DNA of 64,000 nucleotides, taken from NCBI RefSeq assembly GCF_050948215.1, contig NW_027489003.1:62001-126000 (forward strand), in the 5' to 3' direction. The notes below the pieces were generated by a model that was not told the DNA's origin, did no database searches, and was given only the letters and a program-made list of their open reading frames with translations. This stretch comes from Halictus rubicundus (Eukaryota; Arthropoda; Insecta; Hymenoptera; Halictidae). This document shows positions 10,701-25,800 of this stretch, piece by piece (position 1 is the stretch's first letter; the number at the start of each line of letters is the position of its first letter). The position numbers and the translations under genes are program-made.

Positions 10701-13100
10701 CCAATCCTCTATACTATCCTATCCTCTATCCAATCCTCTATACTATCCTATCCTCTATCCTATCCTATCCTCTATCCTATTCTATCCTCTATCCTATCCT
10801 ATCCTCTATCCTATCCTATCCTCTATCCTATCCTATCCTCTATCCTATCCTATCCTCTATCCTATCCTATCCTCTATCCTATCCTATCCTCTATCCTATC
10901 CTATCCTCTATCCTATCCTATCCTTTATCCTATCCTATCCTCTATCCTATCCTATCCTCTATCCTATCCTATCCTCTATCCTATCCTATCCTCTATCCTA
11001 TCCTATCCTCTATCCTATCCTCTATCCTATCCTCTATCCTATCCTATCCTCTATCCTATCCTATCCTCTATCCTATCCTATCCTCTATCCTATCCTATCC
11101 TCTAGCCTCTCCTATCCTCTATCCTATCAAATCCCCTATCCTATCCTCTATCCTATCCTATCCTCTATCCTATCCTATCCTCTATCCTATCCTATCCTCT
11201 ATCATATCCTATCCTCTATCCTATCCTATCCTCTATCCTATCCTATCCTCTATCCTATCCTATTCTCTATCCTATCCTCTATCCTATCCTATCCTCTATC
11301 CTATCCTATCCTCTATCCGATCCTATCCTTTATCCTATCCTATCCTCTATCCTATCCTATCCTCTATCCTATCCTATCCTCTAGCCTATCCTATCCTTTA
11401 TCCTATCAAATCCCCTATCCTATCCTCTATCCTATCCTATCCTCTATCCTATCCTATCCTCTATCCTATCCTATCCTCTAACCTATCCTATCCTCTATCC
11501 TATCTTATCCTCTATCCTGTCATATCCTCTATCCTATAATATCCTCTAACTATCCTATCATCTATCCAATCCTCTATCCTATCCTATCCTCTATCCTATC
11601 CTATCCTCTATCCTATCCTATCCTCTATCCTATCCTATCCTCTATCCTATCCTATCCTCTATCCTATCCTATCCTCTATCCTATCCTATCCTCTATCCTA
11701 TCCTATCCTCTATCCTATCCTATCCTCTATCCTATCCTATCCTCTATACTATCATATCCTCTATCCTATAATATCCTCTAACTATCCTATCATCTATCCA
11801 ATCCTCTATCCTATCCTATCCTCTATCCTATCCTATCCTATATCCTGTCCTATCCTCTATCCTATCCTCTATCCTATCCTCTATCCTATCCTCTATCCTA
11901 TCCTCTATCCTATCCTATCTTCTATGCTATGCTATCCTCTATCCTATCAAATCCCCTATCCTATCCTCTATCCTATCCTATCCTCTATCCTATCCTATCG
12001 TCTATCCTATCCTCTGTCCTACCCTATCCTCTATCCTATCATATCCTCTATCCTATCCTATCTTCTATCCTATCCTATCCTCTATCCTATCAAATCCCCT
12101 ATCCTATCCTCTATCCTATCCTATCCTGTATCCTATCCAATCCTCTATCATCTATCCTCAATCCTATCCATTCGTGTATCCTATCCAATCCTCTATACTA
12201 TCCTATCCTCTATCCAATCCTCTATACTATCCTATCCTCTATCCTATCCTATCCTCTATCCTATCCTATCCTCTATCGTATTCTATCCTCTATCCTATCC
12301 TATCCTCTATCCTATCCTATCCTCTATCCTATCCTATCCTCTATCCTATCCTATCCTCTATCCTATCCTATCCTCTATCCTATCCTATCCTCTATCCTAT
12401 CCTATCCTCTATCCTATCCTATCCTCTATCCTATCCTATCCTCTATCCTATCCTATCCTCTATCCTATCCTATCCTCTATCCTATCCTATCCTCTATCCT
12501 ATCCTATCCTCTATCCTATCCTATCCTCTATCCTATCCTATCCTCTATCCTATCCTATCCTCTATCCTATCCTATCCTCTATCCTATCCTCTATCCTATC
12601 CTCTATCCTATCCTATCCTCTATCCTATCCTATCCTCTATCCTATCCTATCCTCTATCCTATCCTATCCTCTAGCCTCTCCTATCCTCTATCCTATCAAA
12701 TCCCCTATCCTATCCTATCCTCTATCCTATCCTATCCTATCGTCTATCCTATCCTATTCTCTATCCAAATCCTTCGTCTATCCTATCCTCTATCCTATCC
12801 TCTATCCTATCCTATCCTCTATCCCATCCTATCCTCTATCCTATCCTATCTTCTATCCTATCCTATCCTCTATCCTATCAAACCCCCTATAATATCCTCT
12901 ATCCTATCCTATCCTCAATCCTATCCTTTCCTGTATCCTATCCAATCCTCTACCATATCCTATCATCTATCCTATCCTATCCTATCCTCTATCCTATCCT
13001 ATCCTCTATCCTATCCTATCCTCTATCCAATCCTCTATCCTATCCTCTATCCTATCCTCTATCCTATCCTATCCTCTATCCTACCCTATCCTCTATCCTA
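7791..13100. repeat. 17-bp satellite array, block C (homogeneous, four spaced modules)
   Basis: Mostly regular 17-base units with few stop-creating variants, so long forward frames appear, including an ATG-initiated frame of 745 codons at 7796-10033. A module with TGTCCTACCC and, 159 bases later, GTGTATCCTATCCAATCC recurs four times (see the separate entry). A short cluster of ATCCGTTCC modules lies at about 10070-10370. The frames are repeat artefacts, not genes. Confidence 0.96.
8401..12674. repeat. Four-copy higher-order repeat, 1,034 / 1,096 / 1,484-bp spacing
   Basis: The landmark TGTCCTACCC falls at 8401, 9435, 10531 and 12015. A second landmark, GTGTATCCTATCCAATCC, falls at 8560, 9594, 10690 and 12174, so the two keep a fixed 159-base separation. 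Between them lie the same CATATCC, TATCTTC, CAAATCCCC and CTCAATCC variants in the same order. The spacing between copies differs because runs of plain 17-base units between modules vary in length. Confidence 0.85.
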
Positions 13101-16100
13101 GCCTATCCTCTATCCTATCCTATCCTCTATCCTATCGTATCCTCTATCCTATCCTATCCTCTATCCTATCCTCTATCCTATCCTATCCTCTATCCTATCA
13201 AATCCCCTATCCTATCCTCTATCCTATTTTATCCTGTATCCTATCCTATCCTCTATCCTATCCTATCCTCTATCCTATCCTATCCTCTATCCTAACCTAT
13301 CCTCTATCCTATCCTATCCTCTATCCTATCCTATCGTCTATCCTATCCTCTATCCTATCCTATCCTCTATCCTATCAAATCCCCTATCCTATCCTCTGTC
13401 CTATCCTATCCTCTATACTATCCTATCCTCTATCCTATCCGATCCTCTATCCTATCCTATCCTCTATCCTATCCTATCCTCTATCCTATCCCATCCTCTA
13501 TCCTATCCTATCATCTATCCTCAATCCTATCCTTTCCAGTATCCTATCCTATCCTCTATCCTATCCTGTCCTCTATCCTATCCTATCCTCTATCCTATCC
13601 TCTATCCTATCCTATCCAACCCCCTATCCTATGCTCTATCCTATCCTACCCTCTATAATATCGTATACTCTATCATATCCTATCTTCTATCCTATAATAT
13701 CATCTATCCGTTCCTATTCTCTATCCTAACCTATTCTCTATTCTATCCTCTATCCTATCCTCTATCCTATCCTATCATCTATCCTGTTCTATCCTCAATC
13801 TAATCCTATCCTCAATCCTATCCTTTCCTGTATCCTATCCTATCCTCTATCCTCTATCGTATCCAATCCTCTATCCTATCCTATGCTCTATCCTGTCCTC
13901 TATCCTATCCTATCCTCTATCCTATCCTATCCTCTATCCTATCCTCTATCCTAGCCTATCCTCTATCCTCTATCGTATCCAATCCTCTATCCTATTCTAT
14001 CCTCTATCCTATCCTCTATCCTATCCTATCCTCTATAATATCGTACACTCTATCCTATAATATCATCTATCCGTTCCTATTCTCTATCCTATCCTCTATC
14101 CTATTCTCTATCCTATCCTCTAACCTATCCTCTATCCTATCCTATCTTCTATCCTATCCTATCCTCTATCCTATCAAATCTCCTATAATATCCTCTATCC
14201 TAACATATCCTCAATCCTATCCTTTCCTGTATCCTATCCAATCCTCTATCATATCCTATCCTCTATCCTATCCTCTATCCTATCCTATCCTCTATCCTAT
14301 CCGATCCTCTATCCTATCCTATCCTCTATCCTATCCTATCCTCTATCCTATCCCATCCTCTATCCTATCCTGTCATCTATCCTCAATCCTATCCTTTCCA
14401 GTATCCTATCCTATCCTCTATCCTATCCTGTCCTCTATCCTATCCTATCCTCTATCCTATCCTCTATCCTATCCTATCCAATCCCCTATCCTATGCTCTA
14501 TCCTATCCTACCCTCTATAATATCGTATACTCTATCATATCCTATCTTCTATCCTATAATATCATCTATCCGTTCCTATTCTCTATCCTAACCTATTCTC
14601 TATTCTATCCTCTATCCTATCCTCTATCCTATCCTATCATCTATCCTGTTCTATCCTCAATCTAATCCTATCCTCAATCCTATCCTTTCCTGTATCCTAT
14701 CCTATCCTCTATCCTCTATCGTATCCAATCCTCTATCCTATCCTATCCTCTATCCTATCCTATCCTCTATCCGATCCTATCCTCTATTATATCCTATCCT
14801 GTATCCTATTCAAACCTCTATACTATCCTGTCTTCTATCCTATCCTATCCTCTATCCTATCCTATCCTCTATCCTATCCTATCCTCTATCCTATCCTATC
14901 CTCTATCCTATCCTATCCTCTATCCTATCCTATCCTCTATCCTATCCTCTATCCTATCCTCAATCCTATCCTTTCCCGTATCCTATCCAATCCTCTATCC
15001 TATCCTATCCTCTATCCTATCGTCTATCCTATCCTATCCTCTATCCTATCCTATCCTCTATCCTATCCAATCCTCTATCCTATCCTATCCTCTATCCTAT
15101 CCTATCGTCTATCCTATCCTATCCTCTATCCTATCATATCGTCTATCCTATCCTCTATCCTATCCTATCCTCTATCCTATCCTACCCTCTATAGTATCCT
15201 ATCCTCTATCCTATCCTATCGTATCTTCTATCCTACCCTATCATCTATCCAATCAAATCCCTTATCCTATCCTCTATCCTATCCAATCCTCTATCCTATC
15301 CTATCCTCTATCCTATCCTCTATCCTATCCTATCATCTATCCTATCCTATCCTTTCCTCTATCCTATCCTATCCTCTATCCTATCCTATCCTCTATCCTA
15401 TCCTATCCTCTATCCTATCCTATCCTCTATCCTATCCTATCGTCTATCCTATCCTATCGTCTATCCTATCGTCTACCCTATCGTCTATCCTATCCTATCC
15501 TCTATCCTATCCTGACCTCTATCCTATCCTATCCTCTATCCTATCCTATCCTCTATTCTATCCTATCCTCTATTCTATCCTATCCTCTATCCTATCCTAT
15601 CATCTATTCTCAATCCCATCCTTTCCTGTATCCTATCCTATCCTCTATCCTATCCTGTCCTCTATCTTATCCTATCCTCTTTCCTATCCTCTATCCTATC
15701 CTATCCAATCCCCTATCCTATGCTCTATCCTATCCTATCCTCTATAATATCGTATACTCTATCATATCCTATCCTCTATCCTATAATATCATCTATCCGT
15801 TCCTATTCTCTATCCTAACCTATTCTCTATTCTATCCTCTATCCTATCCTCTGTCCTATCCTATCATCTATCCTGTTCTATCCTCTATCTAATCCTATCC
15901 TCAATCCAATCCTTTCCTGTATCCTATCCTATCCTCTATCCTATCCTATCCTCTATCCGATCCTATCCTCTATCCTATCCTCTATCCTATCCTATCCTCT
16001 ATCCTATCAAATCCCCTATCCTATCCTCTATTCTATCCTATCATCTATCCTCTATTCTATCCAATCCTCTATCCTATCCTATCCTCTATACTATCCTATC

Positions 16101-17340
16101 CTGTATCCTATCCTCTCCTACATCCTATCCTATCCTCTATCCTAACCTATTCTCTATCCTATCCTCTATCCTATCCTCTATCCTATCCTCTATCCTATCC
16201 TATCCTCTATCCTATCCAATCCTCTATCCTATCCTATCCTCTATCCTATCATATCCTCTATCCTATAATATCCTCTATCCTATCGTATCCCCTATCCAAT
16301 CCTCTATCCTATCCTATCCTCTATCCTATCCTATCATATCATCAATCCTATCCTTTCCTGCATCCTATCCAATCCTATCCTTTCCTCTATCCTATCCAAT
16401 CCTATCCTTTCCTGTATCCTATCCAATCCTCTATCCTATCCTATCCTATCCTCTATCCTATCCTATCCTCTATCCTATCCTATCCTCTATCCTATCCTAT
16501 CCTCTATCCTATCCTTTCCTGTATCCTATCCAATCCTCTATCCTATCCTATCCTCTATCCTATCCTGTCCTCTATCCTATCCTATCCTCTATCCTATCCT
16601 CTATCCTATAATATCCTCTATCCTATCAAATCCCCTATCCTATCCTCTATCCTATCCTATCCTGTATCCTATCCAATCCTCTATCCTATCCTATCATCTA
16701 TCATCAATCCTATCCTTTCCTGTATCCTATCCAATCCTCTATCCTATCAAATCCCCTATCCTATGATCTATCCTATCCTATCCTGTATCCTATCCAATCC
16801 TCTATCCTCTATCGTATCCAATCCTCTATCCTATCCTATCCTCTATTCTATCATCTATCCTATCCTATCCTCTATAATGTCGTACACTCTATCCTATAAT
16901 ATCATCTATCCGTTCCTATTCTCTATCCTATCCTCTATCCTATTTTCTATCCTATCCTGTATCGTATACTCTATCCTATCCTCTATCCTATCCTATCTTC
17001 TATCCTATCCTATCCTCTATCCTATCAAATCCCCTATCCTATCCTGTATCCTATCCTATCCTCTATCCTATCCTATCGTCTATCCTATCCTCTATCCTAT
17101 CCTATCCTCTATCCTATCCTATCCTCTATCCTCTCCTATCCTATCCTCTATCCTATCCTATCCTCTATCCTATCCTATCCTCTATCCTATCCTATCCTCT
17201 ATCCTATCCTATCCTCTATCCTATCCTATCCTCTATCCTATCCTAGCATCTATCGTATCCTATCCTCTATCCTATCCTAGCCTCTATCCTATCCTATCCT
17301 CTACCCTATCCCATCGTCTATCCTATCCTCTGTTCTATCC
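13101..17340. repeat. 17-bp satellite array, block D (mixed)
   Basis: The satellite has many variants: CCGATCC, CTCAATCC, TTTCCTGTATCC, TATAATATCG and ATCCGTTCC. Because of TAA and TAG variants, open frames are short until about 16763. The ATCCGTTCC module is frequent here, near 13708, 14070, 14570, 15797 and 16910. No gene or RNA is visible. Confidence 0.95.
13420..14742. repeat. Tandem duplication, 862-bp spacing
   Basis: Matching variants recur 862 bases apart: TATCCGATCC at about 13439 and 14301, and CTCTATAATATCG at 13651 and 14513. The copies match from about 13420-13880 to 14282-14742 and then diverge. A related, less similar stretch follows near 15740. Confidence 0.75.
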
Positions 17341-19850
17341 TATCCTCTATCCTATCCTATCCTCTATCCTATCCTATCCTCTATCCTATCCTATCCTCTA
17401 TCCTACCCTACCCTCTATCCTATCCTATCCTCTATCCTATCATATCCTCTATCCTATCCTATCATCTATCCTATCCTATCCTCTATCCTATCCTATCCTC
17501 TATCCTACCCTACCCTCTATCCTATCCTATCCTCTATCCTATCATATCCTCTATCCTATCATATCCTCTATCCTATCCTATCCTCTATCCTATCCTATCC
17601 TATCATCTATTCTCAATCCTATCCTTTCCTGTATCCTATCCTATCCTCTATCCTATCCTGTCCTCTATCTTATCCTATCCTCTATCCTATCCTCTATCCT
17701 ATCCTATCCAATCCCCTATCCTATCCTCTATCCTATCCTATCATCTATCCTGTTCTATCCTCTATCTAATCCTATCCTCAATCCAATCCTTTCCTGTATC
17801 CTATTATATCCTCTATCGTATCCTATCCTCTATCCGATCCTATCCTCTATCCTATCCTCTATCCTATCCAATCCTCTATCCTATCCTATCCTCTATCCTA
17901 TCCTATCGTCTATCCTATCCTATCCTCTATCCTATCATATCGTCTATCCTATCCTCTATCCTATCCTATCCTCTATCCTATCCTACCCTCTATAGTATCC
18001 TATCCTCTATCCTATCCTATCGTATCTTCTATCCTACCCTATCATCTATCCAATCAAATCCCCTATCCTATCCTCTATCCTATCCAATCCTCTATCCTAT
18101 CCTATCCTCTATCCTATCGTCTATCCTATCCTATCCTCTATCCTATCCTATCCTCTATCCTATCCAATCCTCTATCCTATCCTATCCTCTATCCTATCCT
18201 ATCCTCTATCCTATCATATCGTCTATCCTATCCTCTATCCGATCCTATCCTCTATCCTATCCTCTATCCTATCCAATCCTCTATCCTATCCTATCCTCTA
18301 TCCTATCCTATCGTCTATCCTATCCTATCCTCTATCCTATCATATCGTCTATCCTATCCTCTATCCTATCCTATCCTCTATCCTATCCTACCCTCTATCC
18401 TATCCTATCCTCTATCCTATCCTATCCTCTATCCTAACCTATTCTCTATCCTATCCTCTATCCTATCCTCTATCCTATCCTATCCTCTATCCTATCCTAT
18501 CCTCTATCCTATCCTATCGTATCTTCTATCCTACCCTATCATCTATCCAATCAAATCCCCTATCCTATCCTCTATCCTATCTTATCCTCTATCCTATCCT
18601 ATCTTCTATCCTATCCTATCATCTATCCTCAATCCTATCCTATCCTCTATCCTATCCTATCGTCTATCCTATCCTCTATCCTATCCAATCCTCTATCCTA
18701 TCCTATCCTCTATCCTATCCTATCCTCTATCCTAACCTATTCTCTATCCTATCCTCTATCCTATCCTCTATCCTATCCTATCCTCTATCCTATCCTATCG
18801 TATCTTCTATCCTACCCTATCATCTATCCAATCAAATCCCCTATCCTATCCTCTATCCTATCTTATCCTCTATCCTATCCTATCCTCTATCCTATCATAT
18901 CGTCTATCCTATCCTCTATCCTATCCTATCCTCTATCCTATCCTACCCTCTATCCTATCCTATCCTCTATCCTATCCTATCCTCTATCCTAACCTATTCT
19001 CTATCCTATCCTCTATCCTATCCTCTATTATATCCTATCCTCTATCCTATCCTATCCTATCCTCTATCCTATCCTATCATCTATCCTGTTCTATCCTCTA
19101 TCTAATCCTATCCTCAATCCAATCCTTTCCTGTATCCTATTATATCCTCTATCGTATCCTATCCTCTATCCGATCCTATCCTCTATCCTATCCTCTATCC
19201 TATCCAATCCTCTATCCTATCCTATCCTCTATCCTATCCTATCGTCTATCCTATCCTATCCTCTATCCTATCATATCGTCTATCCTATCCTCTATCCTAT
19301 CCTATCCTCTATCCTATCCTACCCTCTATAGTATCCTATCCTCTATCCTATCCTATCGTATCTTCTATCCTACCCTATCATCTATCCAATCAAATCCCCT
19401 ATCCTATCCTCTATCCTATCCAATCCTCTATCCTATCCTATCCTCTATCCTATCGTCTATCCTATCCTATCCTCTATCCTATCCTATCCTCTATCCTATC
19501 CAATCCTCTATCCTATCCTATCCTCTATCCTATCCTATCCTCTATCCTATCATATCGTCTATCCTATCCTCTATCCGATCCTATCCTCTATCCTATCCTC
19601 TATCCTATCCAATCCTCTATCCTATCCTATCCTCTATCCTATCCTATCGTCTATCCTATCCTATCCTCTATCCTATCATATCGTCTATCCTATCCTCTAT
19701 CCTATCCTATCCTCTATCCTATCCTACCCTCTATCCTATCCTATCCTCTATCCTATCCTATCCTCTATCCTAACCTATTCTCTATCCTATCCTCTATCCT
19801 ATCCTCTATCCTATCCTATCCTCTATCCTATCCTATCCTCTATCCTATCC
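17341..19850. repeat. Segmental duplication, copy 1 (partner 22,889-25,398)
   Basis: Landmarks match the partner at a constant offset of 5,548 bases: CTACCCTACC 17403/22951, TGTTCTATCC 17751/23299 and 19087/24635, and CGTATCTTC 18021/23569, 18518/24066 and 18799/24347. The constant offset means no net length change over about 2.5 kb. Within the copy, landmarks also recur at 1,336 bases (17751 to 19087; 18021 to 19357). Similarity to the partner breaks off near 19850. Confidence 0.85.
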
Positions 19851-20025
19851 AATCCTCTATCCTATCCAATCCTCTATCCTATCCTATCCTCTATCCTATC
19901 GTCTATCCTATCCTATCCTCTATCCTATCCTATCCTCTATCCTATCCAATCCTCTATCCTATCCAATCCTCTATCCTATCCTATCCTCTATCCTATCATA
20001 TCCTCTATCCTATAATATCCTCTAT

Positions 20026-22200
20026 CCTAACCTATCCCCTATCCAATCCTCTATTCTATCCTATCCTCTATCCTATCCTATCCTCTATCCTATCCTATCG
20101 TCTATCCTATCCTATCCTCTATCCTATCATATCGTCTATCCTATCCTCTATCCTATCCTATCCTCTATCCTATCCTACCCTCTATCCTATCCTGTCCTCT
20201 ATCCTATCCTGTCTTCTATCCTATCCTATCTTCTATCCTATCCTATCCTCTATCCTATCAAATCCCCTATCCTATCCTCTATCCTATCCTATCCTGTATC
20301 CTATCCAATCCTCTATCCTATCCTATCATCTATCATCAATCCTATCCTTTCCTGTATCCTATCGAATCCTCTATCCTATCCTATCCTCTATCCTATCCTG
20401 TCCTCTATCCTATCCTATCCTCTATCCTATCCTCTATCCTATCCTATCGTCTATCCTATCCTATCCTCTATCCTATCATATCGTCTATCCTATCCTCTAT
20501 CCTATCCTATCCTCTATCCTATCCTACCCTCTATCCTATCCTATCCTCTATCCTATCCTGTCTTCTATCCTATCCTATCTTCTATTCTATCCTATCCTCT
20601 ATCCTATCAAATCCCCTATCCTATCCTCTATCCTATCCTATCCTGTATCCTATCCAATCCTCTATCCTATCCTATCATCTATCCTCTATCCTATCCTATC
20701 CTGTATCCTATCCAATACTCTATCCTATCCTATCATCTATCATCAATCCTATCCTTTCCTGTATCCTATCCAATCCTCTATCCTATCCTATCCTCTATCC
20801 TATCCTAGCCTCTATCCTATCCTATCCTCTATAGTATCCTATCCTCTATCCTCTATCCTATCCTATCCTCTATCCTATCCTATCCTCTATCCTATCCTAT
20901 CGTATCTTCTATCCTACCCTATCATCTATCCAATCAAATCCCCTATCCTATCCTCTATCCTATCCAATCCTCTATTCTATCATATCGTCTATCCTATCCT
21001 CTATCCTATCCTATCCTCTATCCTATCCTACCCTCTATCCTATCCTATCCTCTATCCTATCCTATCCTCTATCCTAACCTATTCTCTATCCTATCCTCTA
21101 TCCTATTCTCTATCCTATCCTATCCTCTATCCTATCCTATCGTATCTTCTATCCTACCCTATCATCTATCCAATCAAATCCCCTATCCTATCCTCTATCC
21201 TATCTTATCCTCTATCCTATCCTATCTTCTATCCTATCCTATCATCTATCCTCAATCCTATCCTATCCTCTATCCTATCCTATCGTCTATCCTATCCTCT
21301 ATCCTATCCAATCCTCTATCCTATCCTATCCTCTATCCTATCATATCCTCTATCCTATAATATCCTCTATCCTAACCTATCCCCTATCCAATCCTCTATT
21401 CTATCCTATCCTCTATCCTATCCTATCCTCTATCCTATCCTATCCTCTATCCTATCCTATCCTCTATCCTATCCTATCCTCTATCCTATCCTATCGTCTA
21501 TCCTATCCTATCCTCTATCCTATCATATCGTCTATCCTATCCTCTATCCTATCCTATCCTCTATCCTATCCTACCCTCTATCCTATCCTGTCCTCTATCC
21601 TATCCTGTCTTCTATCCTATCCTATCTTCTATCCTATCCTATCCTCTATCCTATCAAATCCCCTATCCTATCCTCTATCCTATCCTATCCTGTATCCTAT
21701 CCAATCCTCTATCCTATCCTATCATCTATCATCAATCCTATCCTTTCCTGTATCCTATCCAATCCTCTATCCTATCCTATCTTCTATCCTATCCTGTCCT
21801 CTATCCTATCCTATCCTCTATCCTATCCTCTATCCTATCCTATCGTCTATCCTATCCTATCCTCTATCCTATCATATCGTCTATCCTATCCTCTATCCTA
21901 TCCTATCCTCTATCCTATCCTACCCTCTATCCTATCCTATCCTCTATCCTATCCTGTCTTCTATCCTATCCTATCTTCTATTCTACCCTATCCTCTATCC
22001 TATCAAATCCCCTATCCTATCCTCTATCCTATCCTATCCTGTATCCTATCCAAACCTCTATCCTATCCTATCATCTATCCTCTATCCTATCCTATCCTGT
22101 ATCCTATCCAATACTCTATCCTATCCTATCATCTATCATCAATCCTATCCTTTCCTGTATCCTATCCAATCCTCTATCCTATCCTATCCTCTATCCTATC
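20026..22200. repeat. Tandem duplication with 1,345/1,396-bp spacing
   Basis: CCTAACCTATCCCC at 20026 recurs at 21371, an offset of 1,345. TATCATCAATCC at 20331 recurs at 21727 and CTGTATCC before CAATACTC at 20701 recurs at 22097, both an offset of 1,396. The difference of 51 is exactly three 17-base units gained or lost inside one copy. Confidence 0.75.
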
Positions 22201-22888
22201 CTAGCCTCTATCCTATCCTATCCTCTATAGTATCCTATCCTCTATCCTCTCCTATCCTATCCTCTATCCTATCCTATCCTCTATCCTATCCTATCCTCTA
22301 TCCTATCCTATCCTCTATCCTATCCTAGCATCTATCCTATCCTATCCTCTATCCTATCCTATCGTCTATCCTATCCTCTATCCTATCCTATCCTCTATCC
22401 TATCCTATCCTCTATCCTATCCTCAATCCTATCCTTTCCCGTATCCTATCCAATCCTCTATCCTATCCTATCCTCTATCCTATCCTATCCTCTATCCTAT
22501 CCTATCGTCTATCCTATCGTCTACCCTATCGTCTATCCTATCCTATCCTCTATCCTATCCTATCCTCTATCCTATCCTATCCTCTATTCTATCCTAGCCT
22601 CTATCCTATCCTATCCTCTATAGTATCCTATCATCTATCCTATCCTATCCTATCCTATCCTCTATCCTATCCTATCCTATCGTCTATCCTATCGTCTATC
22701 CTATCCTCTATCCTATCCTATCCTCTATCCTATCCTATCCTCTATCCTATCCTATCCTCTATCCTATCCTATCGTCTATCCTATCCTCTATCCTATCCTA
22801 TCCTCTATCCTATCCTATCCTCTATCCTCTCCTATCCTATCCTCTATCCTATCCTATCCTCTATCCTATCCTATCCTCTATCCTATCC

Positions 22889-25800
22889 TATCCTCTATCC
22901 TATCCTATCCTCTATCCTATCCTATCCTCTATCCTATCCTATCCTCTATCCTACCCTACCCTCTATCCTATCCTATCCTCTATCCTATCATATCCTCTAT
23001 CCTATCCTATCATCTATCCTATCCTATCCTCTATCCTATCCTATCCTCTATCCTACCCTACCCTCTATCCTATCCTATCCTCTATCCTATCATATCCTCT
23101 ATCCTATCATATCCTCTATCCTATCCTATCCTCTATCCTATCCTATCCTATCATCTATTCTCAATCCTATCCTTTCCTGTATCCTATCCTATCCTCTATC
23201 CTATCCTGTCCTCTATCTTATCCTATCCTCTATCCTATCCTCTATCCTATCCTATCCAATCCCCTATCCTATCCTCTATCCTATCCTATCATCTATCCTG
23301 TTCTATCCTCTATCTAATCCTATCCTCAATCCAATCCTTTCCTGTATCCTATTATATCCTCTATCGTATCCTATCCTCTATCCGATCCTATCCTCTATCC
23401 TATCCTCTATCCTATCCAATCCTCTATCCTATCCTATCCTCTATCCTATCCTATCGTCTATCCTATCCTATCCTCTATCCTATCATATCGTCTATCCTAT
23501 CCTCTATCCTATCCTATCCTCTATCCTATCCTACCCTCTATAGTATCCTATCCTCTATCCTATCCTATCGTATCTTCTATCCTACCCTATCATCTATCCA
23601 ATCAAATCCCCTATCCTATCCTCTATCCTATCCAATCCTCTATCCTATCCTATCCTCTATCCTATCGTCTATCCTATCCTATCCTCTATCCTATCCTATC
23701 CTCTATCCTATCCAATCCTCTATCCTATCCTATCCTCTATCCTATCCTATCCTCTATCCTATCATATCGTCTATCCTATCCTCTATCCGATCCTATCCTC
23801 TATCCTATCCTCTATCCTATCCAATCCTCTATCCTATCCTATCCTCTATCCTATCCTATCGTCTATCCTATCCTATCCTCTATCCTATCATATCGTCTAT
23901 CCTATCCTCTATCCTATCCTATCCTCTATCCTATCCTACCCTCTATCCTATCCTATCCTCTATCCTATCCTATCCTCTATCCTAACCTATTCTCTATCCT
24001 ATCCTCTATCCTATCCTCTATCCTATCCTATCCTCTATCCTATCCTATCCTCTATCCTATCCTATCGTATCTTCTATCCTACCCTATCATCTATCCAATC
24101 AAATCCCCTATCCTATCCTCTATCCTATCTTATCCTCTATCCTATCCTATCTTCTATCCTATCCTATCATCTATCCTCAATCCTATCCTATCCTCTATCC
24201 TATCCTATCGTCTATCCTATCCTCTATCCTATCCAATCCTCTATCCTATCCTATCCTCTATCCTATCCTATCCTCTATCCTAACCTATTCTCTATCCTAT
24301 CCTCTATCCTATCCTCTATCCTATCCTATCCTCTATCCTATCCTATCGTATCTTCTATCCTACCCTATCATCTATCCAATCAAATCCCCTATCCTATCCT
24401 CTATCCTATCTTATCCTCTATCCTATCCTATCCTCTATCCTATCATATCGTCTATCCTATCCTCTATCCTATCCTATCCTCTATCCTATCCTACCCTCTA
24501 TCCTACCCTATCCTCTATCCTATCCTATCCTCTATCCTAACCTATTCTCTATCCTATCCTCTATCCTATCCTCTATTATATCCTATCCTCTATCCTATCC
24601 TATCCTATCCTCTATCCTATCCTATCATCTATCCTGTTCTATCCTCTATCTAATCCTATCCTCAATCCAATCCTTTCCTGTATCCTATTATATCCTCTAT
24701 CGTATCCTATCCTCTATCCGATCCTATCCTCTATCCTATCCTCTATCCTATCCAATCCTCTATCCTATCCTATCCTCTATCCTATCCTATCGTCTATCCT
24801 ATCCTATCCTCTATCCTATCATATCGTCTATCCTATCCTCTATCCTATCCTATCCTCTATCCTATCCTACCCTCTATAGTATCCTATCCTCTATCCTATC
24901 CTATCGTATCTTCTATCCTACCCTATCATCTATCCAATCAAATCCCCTATCCTATCCTCTATCCTATCCAATCCTCTATCCTATCCTATCCTCTATCCTA
25001 TCGTCTATCCTATCCTATCCTCTATCCTATCCTATCCTCTATCCTATCCAATCCTCTATCCTATCCTATCCTCTATCCTATCCTATCCTCTATCCTATCA
25101 TATCGTCTATCCTATCCTCTATCCGATCCTATCCTCTATCCTATCCTCTATCCTATCCAATCCTCTATCCTATCCTATCCTCTATCCTATCCTATCGTCT
25201 ATCCTATCCTATCCTCTATCCTATCATATCGTCTATCCTATCCTCTATCCTATCCTATCCTCTATCCTATCCTACCCTCTATCCTATCCTATCCTCTATC
25301 CTATCCTATCCTCTATCCTAACCTATTCTCTATCCTATCCTCTATCCTATCCTCTATCCTATCCTATCCTCTATCCTATCCTATCCTCTATCCTATCCTA
25401 TCGTATCTTCTATCCTACCCTATCATCTATCCAATCAAATCCCCTATCCTATCCTCTATCCTATCTTATCCTCTATCCTATCCTATCTTCTATCCTATCC
25501 TATCATCTATCCTCAATCCTATCCTATCCTCTATCCTATCCTATCGTCTATCCTATCCTCTATCCTATCCAATCCTCTATCCTATCCTATCCTCTATCCT
25601 ATCCTATCCTCTATCCTAACCTATTCTCTATCCTATCCTCTATCCTATCCTCTATCCTATCCTATCCTCTATCCTATCCTATCGTATCTTCTATCCTACC
25701 CTATCATCTATCCAATCAAATCCCCTATCCTATCCTCTATCCTATCTTATCCTCTATCCTATCCTATCCTCTATCCTATCATATCGTCTATCCTATCCTC

